Positions 1-8,485 of a DNA stretch of 64,000 nt are shown piece by piece. The notes beneath the pieces are model-generated. The model did no database searches. It was not told the origin of the DNA and worked only from the letters and a program-made list of their open reading frames with translations. Where the stretch lies: the NCBI RefSeq assembly GCF_019042275.1, contig NZ_JAHQCW010000004.1, forward strand, positions 124,001 to 188,000, given 5' to 3'. The stretch is from Diplocloster agilis. Lineage in GTDB: Bacteria; Bacillota; Clostridia; Lachnospirales; Lachnospiraceae. Position 1 is the stretch's first letter, and every line of letters begins with the position of its first letter. A program made the translations under genes and the position numbers.

Positions 1-79
1 GCATATTGTTGAGAGAGCAAGCGTAAAGGATCTGCGCCCGCTTGCAAAGTAAATTTTTCCTTTCCTCCACAAACATCAT
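1..79 (-). CDS. Possible partial gene continuing past the left edge
   Basis: An open frame begins with ATG at 79, overlaps the stop of the RpiB-like gene (76-516) in an ATGA arrangement and stays open for about 26 codons to the edge. The ATGA overlap is the usual sign of translational coupling, and the same arrangement occurs between the permease and the FGGY kinase in this operon. No domain can be recognised from so short a piece. A rival start is a TTG about 12 bases after the GGAGGAAAGG at 57-66. The short inverted repeat GCAAGCG/CGCTTGC near 17-49 could instead be an end-of-operon hairpin, although no T-run follows it. Weakly supported. Confidence 0.3.
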   Translation of the reverse strand, partial: MMFVEERKNLLCKRAQILYACSLNNM

Positions 80-516
80 CTGGTCTTATCGTAGTTCATA
101 TAAGCGTTCACTTTAGGTTCGGAAGGGCAGCCCGGAACGAACTCGTTGGTCAGGAAGGCTTCTGCCAGTTCCTCACGTAGCTTGCTTCCAATGGTGAAGG
201 CGCCCATACAGGCAATATTGGCATTATTGCTCAGGCGCGCCCTCTTCGCGGAGTAAATATCAGATAGCAGCGCTGCATAAGCCCCCTTTACCTTATTAGC
301 CGCCAGACATACGCCGATACCCGTTCCACAGATCAGAATGCCTCTGTCACACTCGCCCGATGCCACTGCCTCAGCAACCTTAATCGCAACATTTGCATAC
401 ACCGTATCCTCACTGCCAAAATCTATCAGCTCCCCCAGGCCTTTGCTTTTGATAAATTTCATCAGCTCTTCTTTTGCTGTCCGCGCATTGGGATCACATC
501 CGATTGCGATTCTCAT
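76..516 (-). CDS. RpiB/LacA/LacB-family sugar-phosphate isomerase (copy 1)
   Basis: This 146-residue protein has the single-domain size and fold pattern of ribose-5-phosphate isomerase B. The catalytic cysteine lies in CGTGIG (Cys63), followed by the family helix with NNANIACMG. The N-terminal signature is GCDPNA instead of the GxDHAG of true RpiB, so the usual His is absent. Family knowledge: RpiB-like enzymes of tetrose pathways (erythrulose-4-phosphate isomerases) deviate at this site and often sit beside DhaK/DhaL-type kinases, as here. I infer a small ketose-phosphate/aldose-phosphate isomerisation, possibly erythrulose-4-P to erythrose-4-P. The substrate cannot be read from sequence. 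It is the last complete gene of the long leftward operon and has a second paralogue at 11823-12329. Confidence 0.85.
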   Translation of the reverse strand: MRIAIGCDPNARTAKEELMKFIKSKGLGELIDFGSEDTVYANVAIKVAEAVASGECDRGILICGTGIGVCLAANKVKGAYAALLSDIYSAKRARLSNNANIACMGAFTIGSKLREELAEAFLTNEFVPGCPSEPKVNAYMNYDKTR

Positions 517-611
517 GATACCTTCCTCCGTTCTATTTCAAATCTCTCGTTCAACATCGTTCAAAACGTCCAAAGCCATTTTCACTTTTTCCTGCCATAC
601 TTGGCCCGGAT

Positions 612-1481
612 CTATCTAAAATCAACCGAGTATGAAATCGTATAACGATCTCCCGGCTCCACATAAACCATATGTTCCTTTTTCATGATGTCCTTGTCTT
701 CATTTACATTAGAAGGCAGTCCATTCCAGGGTTCGATGCAGATAAAAGGCGCCGGCTCAGCGCTGGACCACAGACACAAGTACGGATATTCCGAAAAGTC
801 AACTTTAATTTCATAATTATTATGATCGCTCTTTAATTTCACCCAGTTGGATTTACCGTTTGCTTTCAAAATGACTGCTTCTTTGAACATGTCATGACTG
901 AGCGGCAGAATATTTGTATCGATTATGTAGTCCTGTAGTTTTCGGATGCCAAATCCGTTCTTCCGAAGCACACGGGAAATTGTCTCGCTGCATTCAAATT
1001 CAAGATAATAGTCTTCCATCTTTTCTCCGTTAAGGAAAGGGCACCGGTAACCCGGATGATGTCCCACGGCGGCGGCAAGTCTGTTTTCTCCCTTATTCTT
1101 TATCACAAAGGTGACTTTCAGCGTGTGGCCAACCAGTTCATAAATCACGTAAAATTCGAACCGAAACGGATATACTTTCAGCGTCTCCTCATTATATTTC
1201 AGAACATAGCTGAGTCTGGTATATGTCTTTTCCTCTATTTCAAATTTCATGTCCCTGGCAAAACCGTGCGTATTCATATCATAGCGTTTTCCATCGTACT
1301 CATAAAATCCATCTTCAAGCCCGCCTACGATAGGGAACAGAATAGGCGCCTGTTCCTGCCACTGTGGAGCGGTTTTCTGCCACAAATACTCTCTTCCATC
1401 CTGTTCAATACTAATCACTTCCGCCCCCTGCTGCGTAGCGCTTAAAGTGATATATCCGTTACTGATTGTTTCACAAATCAT
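612..1481 (-). CDS. LacX-like aldose 1-epimerase family protein
   Basis: This 289-residue cytoplasmic protein resembles the galactose-mutarotase superfamily, LacX branch. Visible signatures are the N-terminal segment with LWQ and APILFPIVGG, the histidine-containing NTHGFARD (candidate acid/base His), the VGHHPGYRCP segment and a C-terminal CIEPWNGLP region. The family interconverts alpha and beta anomers of free aldoses or sugar phosphates. In this operon it would feed the correct anomer to the kinase, isomerases or aldolase. It lies between DhaL and the terminal RpiB homologue, with a GAGGGGGT ribosome site just upstream of the start. Exact sugar unknown. Confidence 0.8.
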   Translation of the reverse strand: MICETISNGYITLSATQQGAEVISIEQDGREYLWQKTAPQWQEQAPILFPIVGGLEDGFYEYDGKRYDMNTHGFARDMKFEIEEKTYTRLSYVLKYNEETLKVYPFRFEFYVIYELVGHTLKVTFVIKNKGENRLAAAVGHHPGYRCPFLNGEKMEDYYLEFECSETISRVLRKNGFGIRKLQDYIIDTNILPLSHDMFKEAVILKANGKSNWVKLKSDHNNYEIKVDFSEYPYLCLWSSAEPAPFICIEPWNGLPSNVNEDKDIMKKEHMVYVEPGDRYTISYSVDFR

Positions 1482-1500
1482 TTTTACCCCCTCTTTCGCA

Positions 1501-1538
1501 ATTCCTATTGAAGTACCTAATTCCTATTGAAGTACCTG
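1501..1538. repeat. 19-bp tandem duplication at the end of dhaL
   Basis: Two adjacent copies of a 19-base unit (ATTCCTATTGAAGTACCT plus A or G) lie at 1501-1519 and 1520-1538. On the coding strand one copy supplies the last codons and stop of dhaL. The second copy lies in the short spacer before the mutarotase gene. The only difference is the final base. Confidence 0.9.
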
Positions 1539-2165
1539 TATGATTCCATCCGCCATAGCGTTCAAAATGATAAAGCAGGAAGCCGCTCCTGCGTCCAGAA
1601 CCCCTCTGGACCGTTCTCCAAGCCTCGACGAGCGGCCATATTTGGCGGCCATATCTTTCGTACTGTCCCTTCCCGCCCGCGCTGCTTCCTTCATATCGGC
1701 CAAAGCGTCCCGGAATGATTTTCCCATCTCCCGCGCTTTATCAAGCGCTTGAATTGCAGGGTACAGGGTATCTACCAAAGTTTTATCCCCGGGTCTGGCT
1801 TCCACAATTTCGTAGAGTCCTTCCAAGCCTTTCTTTAACATCTCTGTGAAAAGCGGCAGATCGATATTCTCCGCATCTTCCCCAATTTCCGCCATACTTG
1901 TCAGGATGGTTCCGTAAATCGGACCCATGGAACCGCCTATTTTATTAAAAAGCACCATTCCCAGCTGATCCAAGCCATCCGTAAAACTGGTATTCCCCGT
2001 ACCCAGATATTCTTCATACAGGGTAAAACCTTTATTCATGTTCATTCCATGATCTCCGTCACCGATCAATCCGTCAATCTCGCCCAGGTATTCTTTATTC
2101 GTCTGGATCGCCCGTATCATTTCAAGCAGGATTCCTCTTCCATCTGCATTCTTAAATGTACTCAT
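1524..2165 (-). CDS. dhaL: Dihydroxyacetone kinase subunit DhaL (ADP-binding)
   Basis: This protein of about 213 residues matches DhaL, the nucleotide-binding subunit of split dihydroxyacetone-type kinases. The Mg-ADP motif GLIGDGDHGMNMNKG is intact near the N-terminus, followed by GGSMGPIYGT and a C-terminal GRSSRLGERS segment. I prefer the ATG at 2165 to a TTG at 2177, because it follows the DhaK stop by one base and has AGGTTGGTGA upstream. DhaL works with DhaK to phosphorylate dihydroxyacetone or related ketoses such as erythrulose. In many bacteria DhaM is the phosphoryl donor. No DhaM is present in the window, so the donor is either encoded elsewhere or is ATP. Confidence 0.92.
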   Translation of the reverse strand: MSTFKNADGRGILLEMIRAIQTNKEYLGEIDGLIGDGDHGMNMNKGFTLYEEYLGTGNTSFTDGLDQLGMVLFNKIGGSMGPIYGTILTSMAEIGEDAENIDLPLFTEMLKKGLEGLYEIVEARPGDKTLVDTLYPAIQALDKAREMGKSFRDALADMKEAARAGRDSTKDMAAKYGRSSRLGERSRGVLDAGAASCFIILNAMADGIIQVLQ

Positions 2166-2166
2166 A

Positions 2167-3186
2167 TTATTCACCAACCTGTTTTAAGCCCATCGAATAA
2201 CAATCCATATCAACCAGCTCACGAAGTTCCTCGTCCAGTTTCATTACCGTCAAAGTGATCCCCATCATGTCAAGCGATGTAAAATAATTGCCCACATAAC
2301 TCCTATGGATATGGATTTGTTTCTCACCTAAGAGTTTACGAACTTCATCGTAGAATATGTACTGTTCCATTAGCGGTGTTGCTCCAAGGCCTGAGACCAG
2401 TACAACCACGTCATCCCCCGCCGTAAAAGGATAATCCGGCAGTACAATATCGACCATACGCTCTGCAATTTCTTTTGCGGTACCCAGTTTACACACTTCA
2501 ATGCCCGGTTCCCCGTGATGTCCGATCCCAAGCTCCATCGTGCCGTCCGCAATCTGAAAATTCGGATGGCCCACTGCCGGAAGTGTACATGGGGTCAGTC
2601 CCACGCCCACACTTCTTGTATGGTCGATCGCTTTTTGGGCGGCGGCAACCACCTCATCCAAACCATATCCCTGCGCAGCTTTTGCGCCCCCGCACTTCCA
2701 CATAAGGATTTCACCGGCGACTCCGCGGCGTTTTTCTCTTTGGTCTGCGGGAGCGCTTGCTACGTCGTCATTGGCGACAACGGTTTTTACGGCAATGCCT
2801 TCTCTCTTAGCCATTTTAACCGCCATTTTGACATTCATATTGTCGCCGGAATAGTTTCCATACAGACACGCTACTCCCCCGCCGCCGTCTGCCGCACGGA
2901 ACGCTTCGAGAAAAGCGAGCGCAGTAGGCGAAGAACAGATTTCGCCAACCGCAGCCGCGTCACACAGATTCTTTCCAACATATCCGATGAATGCGGGCTT
3001 ATGGCCCGATCCGCCTCCGGTCACAACACCTACTTTTCCCTTTCTTGGAGCATCCACTGCCGCTATGATTCCGCGGACATTCTCTTCACTTGTTATGACC
3101 CTTTTTATAATATCGGAATGACATGCAACAAAACCATTCAGCATTTCATCCACGACACGATCAGGATCGTTCAGAATTCTCTGCAT
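2167..3186 (-). CDS. dhaK: Dihydroxyacetone kinase subunit DhaK (substrate-binding)
   Basis: This 339-residue protein matches DhaK, which holds the ketose covalently on an active-site histidine. The sequence shows the GGGSGHKPAFIGYVG motif, the VGEICSSPTA segment and the ELGIGHHGEPG motif carrying the substrate histidine. The start is the ATG at 3186, preceded by AAAGGAGAAGTGTGAT. An upstream in-frame extension would overlap the aldolase and lacks a ribosome site. It overlaps no neighbour: the aldolase stops two bases before this start, and DhaL follows after one base. With an FGGY kinase and a class II aldolase upstream, it could phosphorylate dihydroxyacetone or a tetrulose released by the pathway. 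Confidence 0.93.
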   Translation of the reverse strand: MQRILNDPDRVVDEMLNGFVACHSDIIKRVITSEENVRGIIAAVDAPRKGKVGVVTGGGSGHKPAFIGYVGKNLCDAAAVGEICSSPTALAFLEAFRAADGGGGVACLYGNYSGDNMNVKMAVKMAKREGIAVKTVVANDDVASAPADQREKRRGVAGEILMWKCGGAKAAQGYGLDEVVAAAQKAIDHTRSVGVGLTPCTLPAVGHPNFQIADGTMELGIGHHGEPGIEVCKLGTAKEIAERMVDIVLPDYPFTAGDDVVVLVSGLGATPLMEQYIFYDEVRKLLGEKQIHIHRSYVGNYFTSLDMMGITLTVMKLDEELRELVDMDCYSMGLKQVGE

Positions 3187-3187
3187 A

Positions 3188-4480
3188 TCACACTTCTCCT
3201 TTAAAAAATTTATCCTCGATATCCTTAATTGCCTGTTTAGACAACGGTACAAGCGCTCCTATCATCTCAGAATCGAAAATAGACTGGGCTGTGTAATCAG
3301 CCACTTCCAACCGGTCAAAGCTCTTAAATTCACTGCGCCCGACACTCAGCAGACAGTCATTTCGAAACAGTACAACCGGTCTGTTCTCTCTCACCTGACC
3401 GGCAACTTTCCGGGGATCGTTCTGCCATGTGCCAAATTCCATCTTTGGTAATTCTCTCAGCATCTGGTAACTTTCCGGTATTACTTTTACCGGGAAGTCC
3501 CGGTCGGTAATTGCAAAAACCATAATGCTGACCGGGGATGCCATAAGTGCATAATTCAAGTCGGCATGCGTATCGAAAATCGTCTGGAAAAGGATGGCCG
3601 AATCGTCCGGGGTCTTCCCTTTTTCCCTTTTTCCTGCCCGTATCAAGACACAGTCATCTGGCTGCATATTCATACGGTCCACATTCGCGGGGGTAATCAC
3701 AAAACTGTTCTTTGTCACGCGCATTGCAAAGGAACCATCCAGCGTGCCGCAAAGATTCTTTTTATACGCCCTGTTTGCCCATTTACAGATCAATGTTCTC
3801 GCTTCCAGCTCTTTTTCCGAAGGCTTCTCCGGTTCATATTCTTCCATCAAATGAACCTGTTGAGCTGCATTTTTGTAGGCATCGGGATGATCCGGATATA
3901 TCCATTCCAGCCCATTGCTTTTAGCCAGAATTTCCATACGGGCAGTTCTCTCGATCAGCTCTGTCTTAACAAATGCTTCCTCCACAGATCCGGCCCCGGT
4001 AACAATACCATGGTTTGACAGAATCGCAGCATCACAGCCGTCTGCGAATTCTTTTGCGATATTGCCGGCCAGATCCTCCGTACCAGGACAGGCATATTCC
4101 GCCACGTTGATTCTGCCTACATAATCGCTGTACTTTGGAATAACCTTCATATCGGGCGCTATCTGGGCAAAGCTAAACCCCACAATTGCCTTTGGATGCG
4201 CATGATATACTGCGTTCAGATCCGGTCTTGTTTCCAGTACGCGGCGATGGAACGGATATTCTGAGGAAATTGGCTTTTTCCCCTCTATCTTTCCTTGCGC
4301 ATCTACTTTCAGGATCAGATCCTGACTGACCGTTGCCTTGTCAATTGCCGAGGGAGTTACCCATTGGTCTCCATCCTCATCACGCAAAGTGATGTTTCCT
4401 CCACTGCTGGTTGTCATTCCCTGGGCATATGTTCTTCGCATATAAGATGCGACTATTTCTGCTTGCTGTCTATTCTTCAT
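3188..4480 (-). CDS. Two-domain class II aldolase/adducin-family protein
   Basis: At 430 residues this is about twice the size of a fuculose- or rhamnulose-phosphate aldolase. Residues 1-215 form a normal class II aldolase head: GGNI at 27-30, acid residue Glu74 in SSEYPFH, zinc ligands His93 and His95 in YHAHP, and His157 in SNHGIV. Residues 225-430 look like a second copy of the same fold (TLDGSFAMR, ITPANVDRM, FDTHADLNYALMASP, LFRNDCLLSVG). In the second copy the HxH and NHG zinc ligands are lost, so it is probably structural or regulatory. The gene overlaps the upstream FGGY kinase by 11 bases, which suggests coupled translation. I infer retro-aldol cleavage of the kinase product. The substrate is unknown. 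Confidence 0.88.
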   Translation of the reverse strand: MKNRQQAEIVASYMRRTYAQGMTTSSGGNITLRDEDGDQWVTPSAIDKATVSQDLILKVDAQGKIEGKKPISSEYPFHRRVLETRPDLNAVYHAHPKAIVGFSFAQIAPDMKVIPKYSDYVGRINVAEYACPGTEDLAGNIAKEFADGCDAAILSNHGIVTGAGSVEEAFVKTELIERTARMEILAKSNGLEWIYPDHPDAYKNAAQQVHLMEEYEPEKPSEKELEARTLICKWANRAYKKNLCGTLDGSFAMRVTKNSFVITPANVDRMNMQPDDCVLIRAGKREKGKTPDDSAILFQTIFDTHADLNYALMASPVSIMVFAITDRDFPVKVIPESYQMLRELPKMEFGTWQNDPRKVAGQVRENRPVVLFRNDCLLSVGRSEFKSFDRLEVADYTAQSIFDSEMIGALVPLSKQAIKDIEDKFFKGEV

Positions 4481-5960
4481 ATATTCTTTTTTCAGCGTTT
4501 ACCACCTGCAGATAACGCTGATACTCCTCCTGCCAAATTGCTGTATCATCAGGTAATAGGACCTCTGCCGGGAAAGAATCCTCGATCAGGTTCCTTGCAT
4601 CATCCCAGCCGTGCAGCTCTTCGTTCGCCACCAGCTGCGCGGCTGCATTTCCAATCGCAGAGCAGTCCGAACTGCACAGCAGCACCGGCTTTCCTATAGC
4701 ATTGGCTGTCGCCTGCATGAGAAAATGATTCTTCGTTCCGCCGCCGGCCGCACGCACAGTTTCAATAGATGTTCCTTTCAGCTTTTCCAAACCAAGGAAT
4801 AGTTCCCTGTGTTTCATTGCCAGGCTCTCCAATACGATACGCATCATCTGGCCATGGCTGTCCGGCAATGGCTGCCCTGTTTTCTGCAGATAATCCAGAA
4901 TTCTGCGTTCCATGTTCCCGGCTCCAAAAAAATATCCGTCTTCCAGATCAAGATACGCCATAAACGGTCTGCTTTCCTGAACCATCCGGTTCAAAGCGTC
5001 ATAATCTAAGGCTTCTCCCGCATCCTTCCATTCATTCAGACACTGCTGGTATACAAACAGTCCGCAGACGCCTCTGTTAATCCTGTTACCGCCGCCAATA
5101 TCCAGCTCGTTACAATATGCATTTACAAATGCGTATTCAGACACATTCACGTTCGGAGTATGGATACCCATCAAAGACCATGTGCCGCAGCTTAAGTAGG
5201 CAGCTTCCGTGTCTTTCCCAAGAATTGCAAAAGCCGCCCCCGCCGTATCGTGTCCGGCAGCCATATCCGCCTGCAATCGCGGTATTCCCAGCTCCTTCGC
5301 AACTGCGTTCGAGATATTTCCAAGCACCGTCCCGCTCCTTCCCAGAGCAGGGAACAGTTCCTTTTTAAATCCCAGCAGTCCGAGAACTTGTTCATTTAAT
5401 CTTCGGGTGTCCTGATCCATCAGACCGCCGATTGCCGCCAGTGTTTCATCCAATGCTTTTTCACCGGTCAGAAAATACTGGAACAGATTCGGTGTGGGAA
5501 GAATGGCCGCCGCCTGTCCGAACAGCTCCGGCATTAGCTCCTTATACGCAGCCAGCTGGCTTACCGTCGCATTGTCCGTGTGTTCGCTTCCATTTAATTG
5601 AAACAATTGATATGGCTTAACATACCGGCTTACGAGTTTCAAGCTGCCTTTAAAAAAGGGATCCATATAATGCGCCGGGCGGTCCAGCAAACGGCCGTTC
5701 TGATCCAGGAAGCCGAAACAGCATCCCCAGGTATCAAACGCATAGCTTACCAGTCTATTGTCCGCCTCATAAGCACGGGTCAGAGCATACTTTACGCCCC
5801 GCAGCAGCGCATCAAAATCCCAGAAATAGCGGCCGCCTGCCCAGATTGGTCTGTTCGGAAATCTGTAAACGTCATGTAATGTCATATGGGCGCCATCGAA
5901 ACGCGCCATCACAGCCTTGCAATTTGTGGCGCCCATGTCGAATGTTAAAACTGCACTCAT
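4470..5960 (-). CDS. FGGY-family carbohydrate kinase (rhamnulokinase-like)
   Basis: This 496-residue protein starts with the ATPase-fold phosphate loop FDMGATNCKAVM. It carries a substrate-region FDTWGCCFGF, the domain-linking AGHDTAGAAF with its catalytic-type Asp, LSCGTWSLMG, and a C-terminal RAAGGGTKNHFLMQATANAIG typical of rhamnulokinase-like FGGY kinases. Family function is ATP-dependent phosphorylation of a ketose or polyol, here probably the imported sugar or its isomer. The start overlaps the permease stop (ATGA at 5957-5960) and the end overlaps the aldolase, placing it firmly in the operon. No dedicated sugar isomerase of the RhaA or FucI type is seen nearby, so the kinase may act on a ketose imported as such. 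Confidence 0.9.
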   Translation of the reverse strand: MSAVLTFDMGATNCKAVMARFDGAHMTLHDVYRFPNRPIWAGGRYFWDFDALLRGVKYALTRAYEADNRLVSYAFDTWGCCFGFLDQNGRLLDRPAHYMDPFFKGSLKLVSRYVKPYQLFQLNGSEHTDNATVSQLAAYKELMPELFGQAAAILPTPNLFQYFLTGEKALDETLAAIGGLMDQDTRRLNEQVLGLLGFKKELFPALGRSGTVLGNISNAVAKELGIPRLQADMAAGHDTAGAAFAILGKDTEAAYLSCGTWSLMGIHTPNVNVSEYAFVNAYCNELDIGGGNRINRGVCGLFVYQQCLNEWKDAGEALDYDALNRMVQESRPFMAYLDLEDGYFFGAGNMERRILDYLQKTGQPLPDSHGQMMRIVLESLAMKHRELFLGLEKLKGTSIETVRAAGGGTKNHFLMQATANAIGKPVLLCSSDCSAIGNAAAQLVANEELHGWDDARNLIEDSFPAEVLLPDDTAIWQEEYQRYLQVVNAEKRIYEE

Positions 5961-6955
5961 TCTTTTCTCCGCTTTTTGTTCAGAAAGTTGGTTGACAGCC
6001 GGTCTATGATCAGCGCGATCAGAATCATCAGCCCTTTGGCAATGATCTGGAAATTGGAGTCCACCGCAAGCAGGTTCAGACCGTTATTGATAATTCCCAC
6101 AATAAATGCGCCGATGAATGTCCCGACAATATTTACCTTGCCTCCGGTGAATGGGGTGCCCCCTATAACTACGGCTGTGATACAATCCATTTCCATCCCA
6201 TTACCGGCGCTTACCTGAGCGGATGCGGTACGCCCGGTAAGGACGATCGCAGCAACCGCGCAGCATAAGCCTACCATTCCATATATTCCAAGGCGAACGC
6301 GCGATATCCTTACTCCGCACAGATAGGCCGCTTCCTTATTGCCTCCCATAGCGATTACGTGTCTGCCAAACGATGTTTTTACGGTTGCGAACCAGACAAT
6401 CAGGAATGTTGCCACCATGATAATAACCGGGATGGGAATAACTCCCAAATACCCCTGGCCGATATTGACGAATTCCTGCGGAAGCCCAATAATAGAAACC
6501 ATATTGGTCCAAATGTACACAACGCCCCGGAACAGAGATTGAGTTGCCAATGTCACAATAAACGGCGGCAGATCCAATGCCGATATAATCACCGCGTTCA
6601 GCATACCGCAGAGCATGCCCACCAACAGCCCCGCCAGTATGGCGATAACCATAGGCATCTTCACGGTTACCATCAGATAAGACGTAACGATTCCGACAAA
6701 TGCCACGATTGATCCGACGGAAAGATCGATCTCCCCCGCTGCAATAATGAGTGAAAATCCCGATGCAACAATCCCTGTTATACAGATCTGCCGGAGAATA
6801 TTAAACACATTCGTAGTTGTCAAAAACCGTTCCGACAGAAAGGACATAATGACGATCAAAAGCAATGCTACCGCAAATACCTTATTATTGACCAGGATTT
6901 CCCTCAGATGTTTTGCTGCCTCTGGCTGTAATTTTTTATTCGTATGTGATGCCAT
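5957..6955 (-). CDS. Sugar ABC transporter permease (RbsC-type)
   Basis: This 332-residue integral membrane protein is rich in hydrophobic segments. It shows the conserved RbsC/BPD_transp_2 stretches: AAGEIDLSVGSIVAF near residue 70, a GGNKEAAYLCGVR cytoplasmic loop, and VVIGGTPFTGG near residue 245. It forms the channel for the sugar delivered by the binding protein at 8486-9556 and powered by the ATPase at 6959-8467, whose stop lies 3 bases upstream. The CUT2 family usually carries monosaccharides (ribose, xylose, autoinducer-2, erythritol). No distinguishing specificity feature is visible. Confidence 0.93.
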   Translation of the reverse strand: MASHTNKKLQPEAAKHLREILVNNKVFAVALLLIVIMSFLSERFLTTTNVFNILRQICITGIVASGFSLIIAAGEIDLSVGSIVAFVGIVTSYLMVTVKMPMVIAILAGLLVGMLCGMLNAVIISALDLPPFIVTLATQSLFRGVVYIWTNMVSIIGLPQEFVNIGQGYLGVIPIPVIIMVATFLIVWFATVKTSFGRHVIAMGGNKEAAYLCGVRISRVRLGIYGMVGLCCAVAAIVLTGRTASAQVSAGNGMEMDCITAVVIGGTPFTGGKVNIVGTFIGAFIVGIINNGLNLLAVDSNFQIIAKGLMILIALIIDRLSTNFLNKKRRKE

Positions 6956-6958
6956 CGC

Positions 6959-8467
6959 TTACTCCTCCTTATTAATCCCAAAAGCATGAGCCATGACTGT
7001 TTCCTGCATAACTTCTCCCCGATTCAGTTTCGCAGCGATTCTCCCGTTTCTGACAACCATGACCCGGTCGCTCAGCGACAATACCTCGGGAAGCTCTGAG
7101 GAAATCATGATGATCGCAATGCCGCGTTCCGCCAGTTTTTCAATCAGACGATAAATCTCATATTTTGCCCCTATATCAATACCTCTGGTCGGCTCATCCA
7201 GAATCAATACTTTGGGATGCGCCATCAGCCATCTTCCCAATAGAACCTTCTGCTGATTGCCTCCGCTTAAATTCTTAATGGATTCATTTTCAGAATGAAA
7301 CTTCAGCAGAATATCCTCCATAATTTCATGGAAAGCGGAACGTTCTTTCTTCTTATTCACAACCGTTGCCGAGCAAAACTGATCCAGGGTCGCAAGGGAG
7401 GCATTCTGTAAGACACTCATAGAGTATACCGTTCCCAGGCGAAGCCGGTCTTCCTGCAGCATGCAGATCCCTTTTTGGATGGCGTCCATGGGATTTCTGA
7501 TCTTCAGTTCCTGCCCTTCCAGAAGTATTTCACCGGAATCGTGTTTATCCGCCCCAAAGACAGCTCTCATAATTTCCGTCCGGCCGGCGCCGACCAGGCC
7601 TGCCACCCCCAGGATTTCCCCGGCGTGTACGCAGAAATTCACGTCTTCAAAAACACCGGCGCTGCAAAAATCCCTCACTTCCAAAACGACCTGATCGGTT
7701 GCGTGTATTCCTTCCCTATGAAAACCGCTGACATTCTCGCGGCCGACAATTAACTTCAGCAAGGTCTGCTCATTGATATCGCAGGTGGCGTTTCTGCCCA
7801 TGAACTCACCATTTTTCATGGTAGTGACAGAATCACAGACGTTTAAAATCTCATCTAATTTATGCGATATAAAAATGATAGAAACCCCTTCTGCGGACAG
7901 CATCCTGACAATTTTTACCAGAAGGGCAATCTCTTTTTGGGCCAGAGAGGATGTGGGTTCATCCATAATAATCAATGTCGCATCTCTGGAAAGCGCCCGA
8001 ACCAGCTCGATCAGCTGCATCTGGGCAATGCTAAGAGAGGATACTACGGAATCAGGATTAATTTCTATTCCCAGACGATTCATAAGCTCTGCCGTACGCT
8101 TTCGCATTTTACCCCGGTTTAAAATCCCTGCCCTCTTAAATAAGTATTCCTGCCCCAGCCAGATATTTTCCATAACGCTCATCTGCGGGACCAGATTGAT
8201 CTCCTGGTGGATCATGGTAATTCCGTTATTCAGAGCCTCTTCCGGACTTTTATACGCTATTTCTTTTCCCCGGAAAAGAATCGTGCCGGAATCTTTCTGA
8301 TGGACACCGAGTAAAATCTTCATCAAGGTAGATTTTCCTGCACCGTTCTCTCCAATCAGCCCGTGTATCTCACCCTTATATATTTCGAGCTGGCCGTTTC
8401 GCACGGCCCGAACATGATTGAAGGACTTTTGAATATCCGTCATTTTAAGTAATAACTCATTATCCAT
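6959..8467 (-). CDS. Sugar ABC transporter ATP-binding protein (RbsA-type, two nucleotide domains)
   Basis: This 502-residue protein has two fused ABC domains. The first has Walker A GENGAGKST, signature LSIAQMQ and Walker B LIIMDEPTS. The second has the degenerate P-loop GLVGAGRTE, signature LSGGNQQK and LILDEPTRGIDIGAK. This pairing is typical of CUT2 ATPases such as RbsA, MglA and XylG, where the second site is less active. It energises uptake through the adjacent permease. It lies 18 bases after the binding-protein stop and 3 bases before the permease, consistent with one transcript. Confidence 0.95.
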   Translation of the reverse strand: MDNELLLKMTDIQKSFNHVRAVRNGQLEIYKGEIHGLIGENGAGKSTLMKILLGVHQKDSGTILFRGKEIAYKSPEEALNNGITMIHQEINLVPQMSVMENIWLGQEYLFKRAGILNRGKMRKRTAELMNRLGIEINPDSVVSSLSIAQMQLIELVRALSRDATLIIMDEPTSSLAQKEIALLVKIVRMLSAEGVSIIFISHKLDEILNVCDSVTTMKNGEFMGRNATCDINEQTLLKLIVGRENVSGFHREGIHATDQVVLEVRDFCSAGVFEDVNFCVHAGEILGVAGLVGAGRTEIMRAVFGADKHDSGEILLEGQELKIRNPMDAIQKGICMLQEDRLRLGTVYSMSVLQNASLATLDQFCSATVVNKKKERSAFHEIMEDILLKFHSENESIKNLSGGNQQKVLLGRWLMAHPKVLILDEPTRGIDIGAKYEIYRLIEKLAERGIAIIMISSELPEVLSLSDRVMVVRNGRIAAKLNRGEVMQETVMAHAFGINKEE

Positions 8468-8485
8468 ATTTTTTACCTGCTTTGG

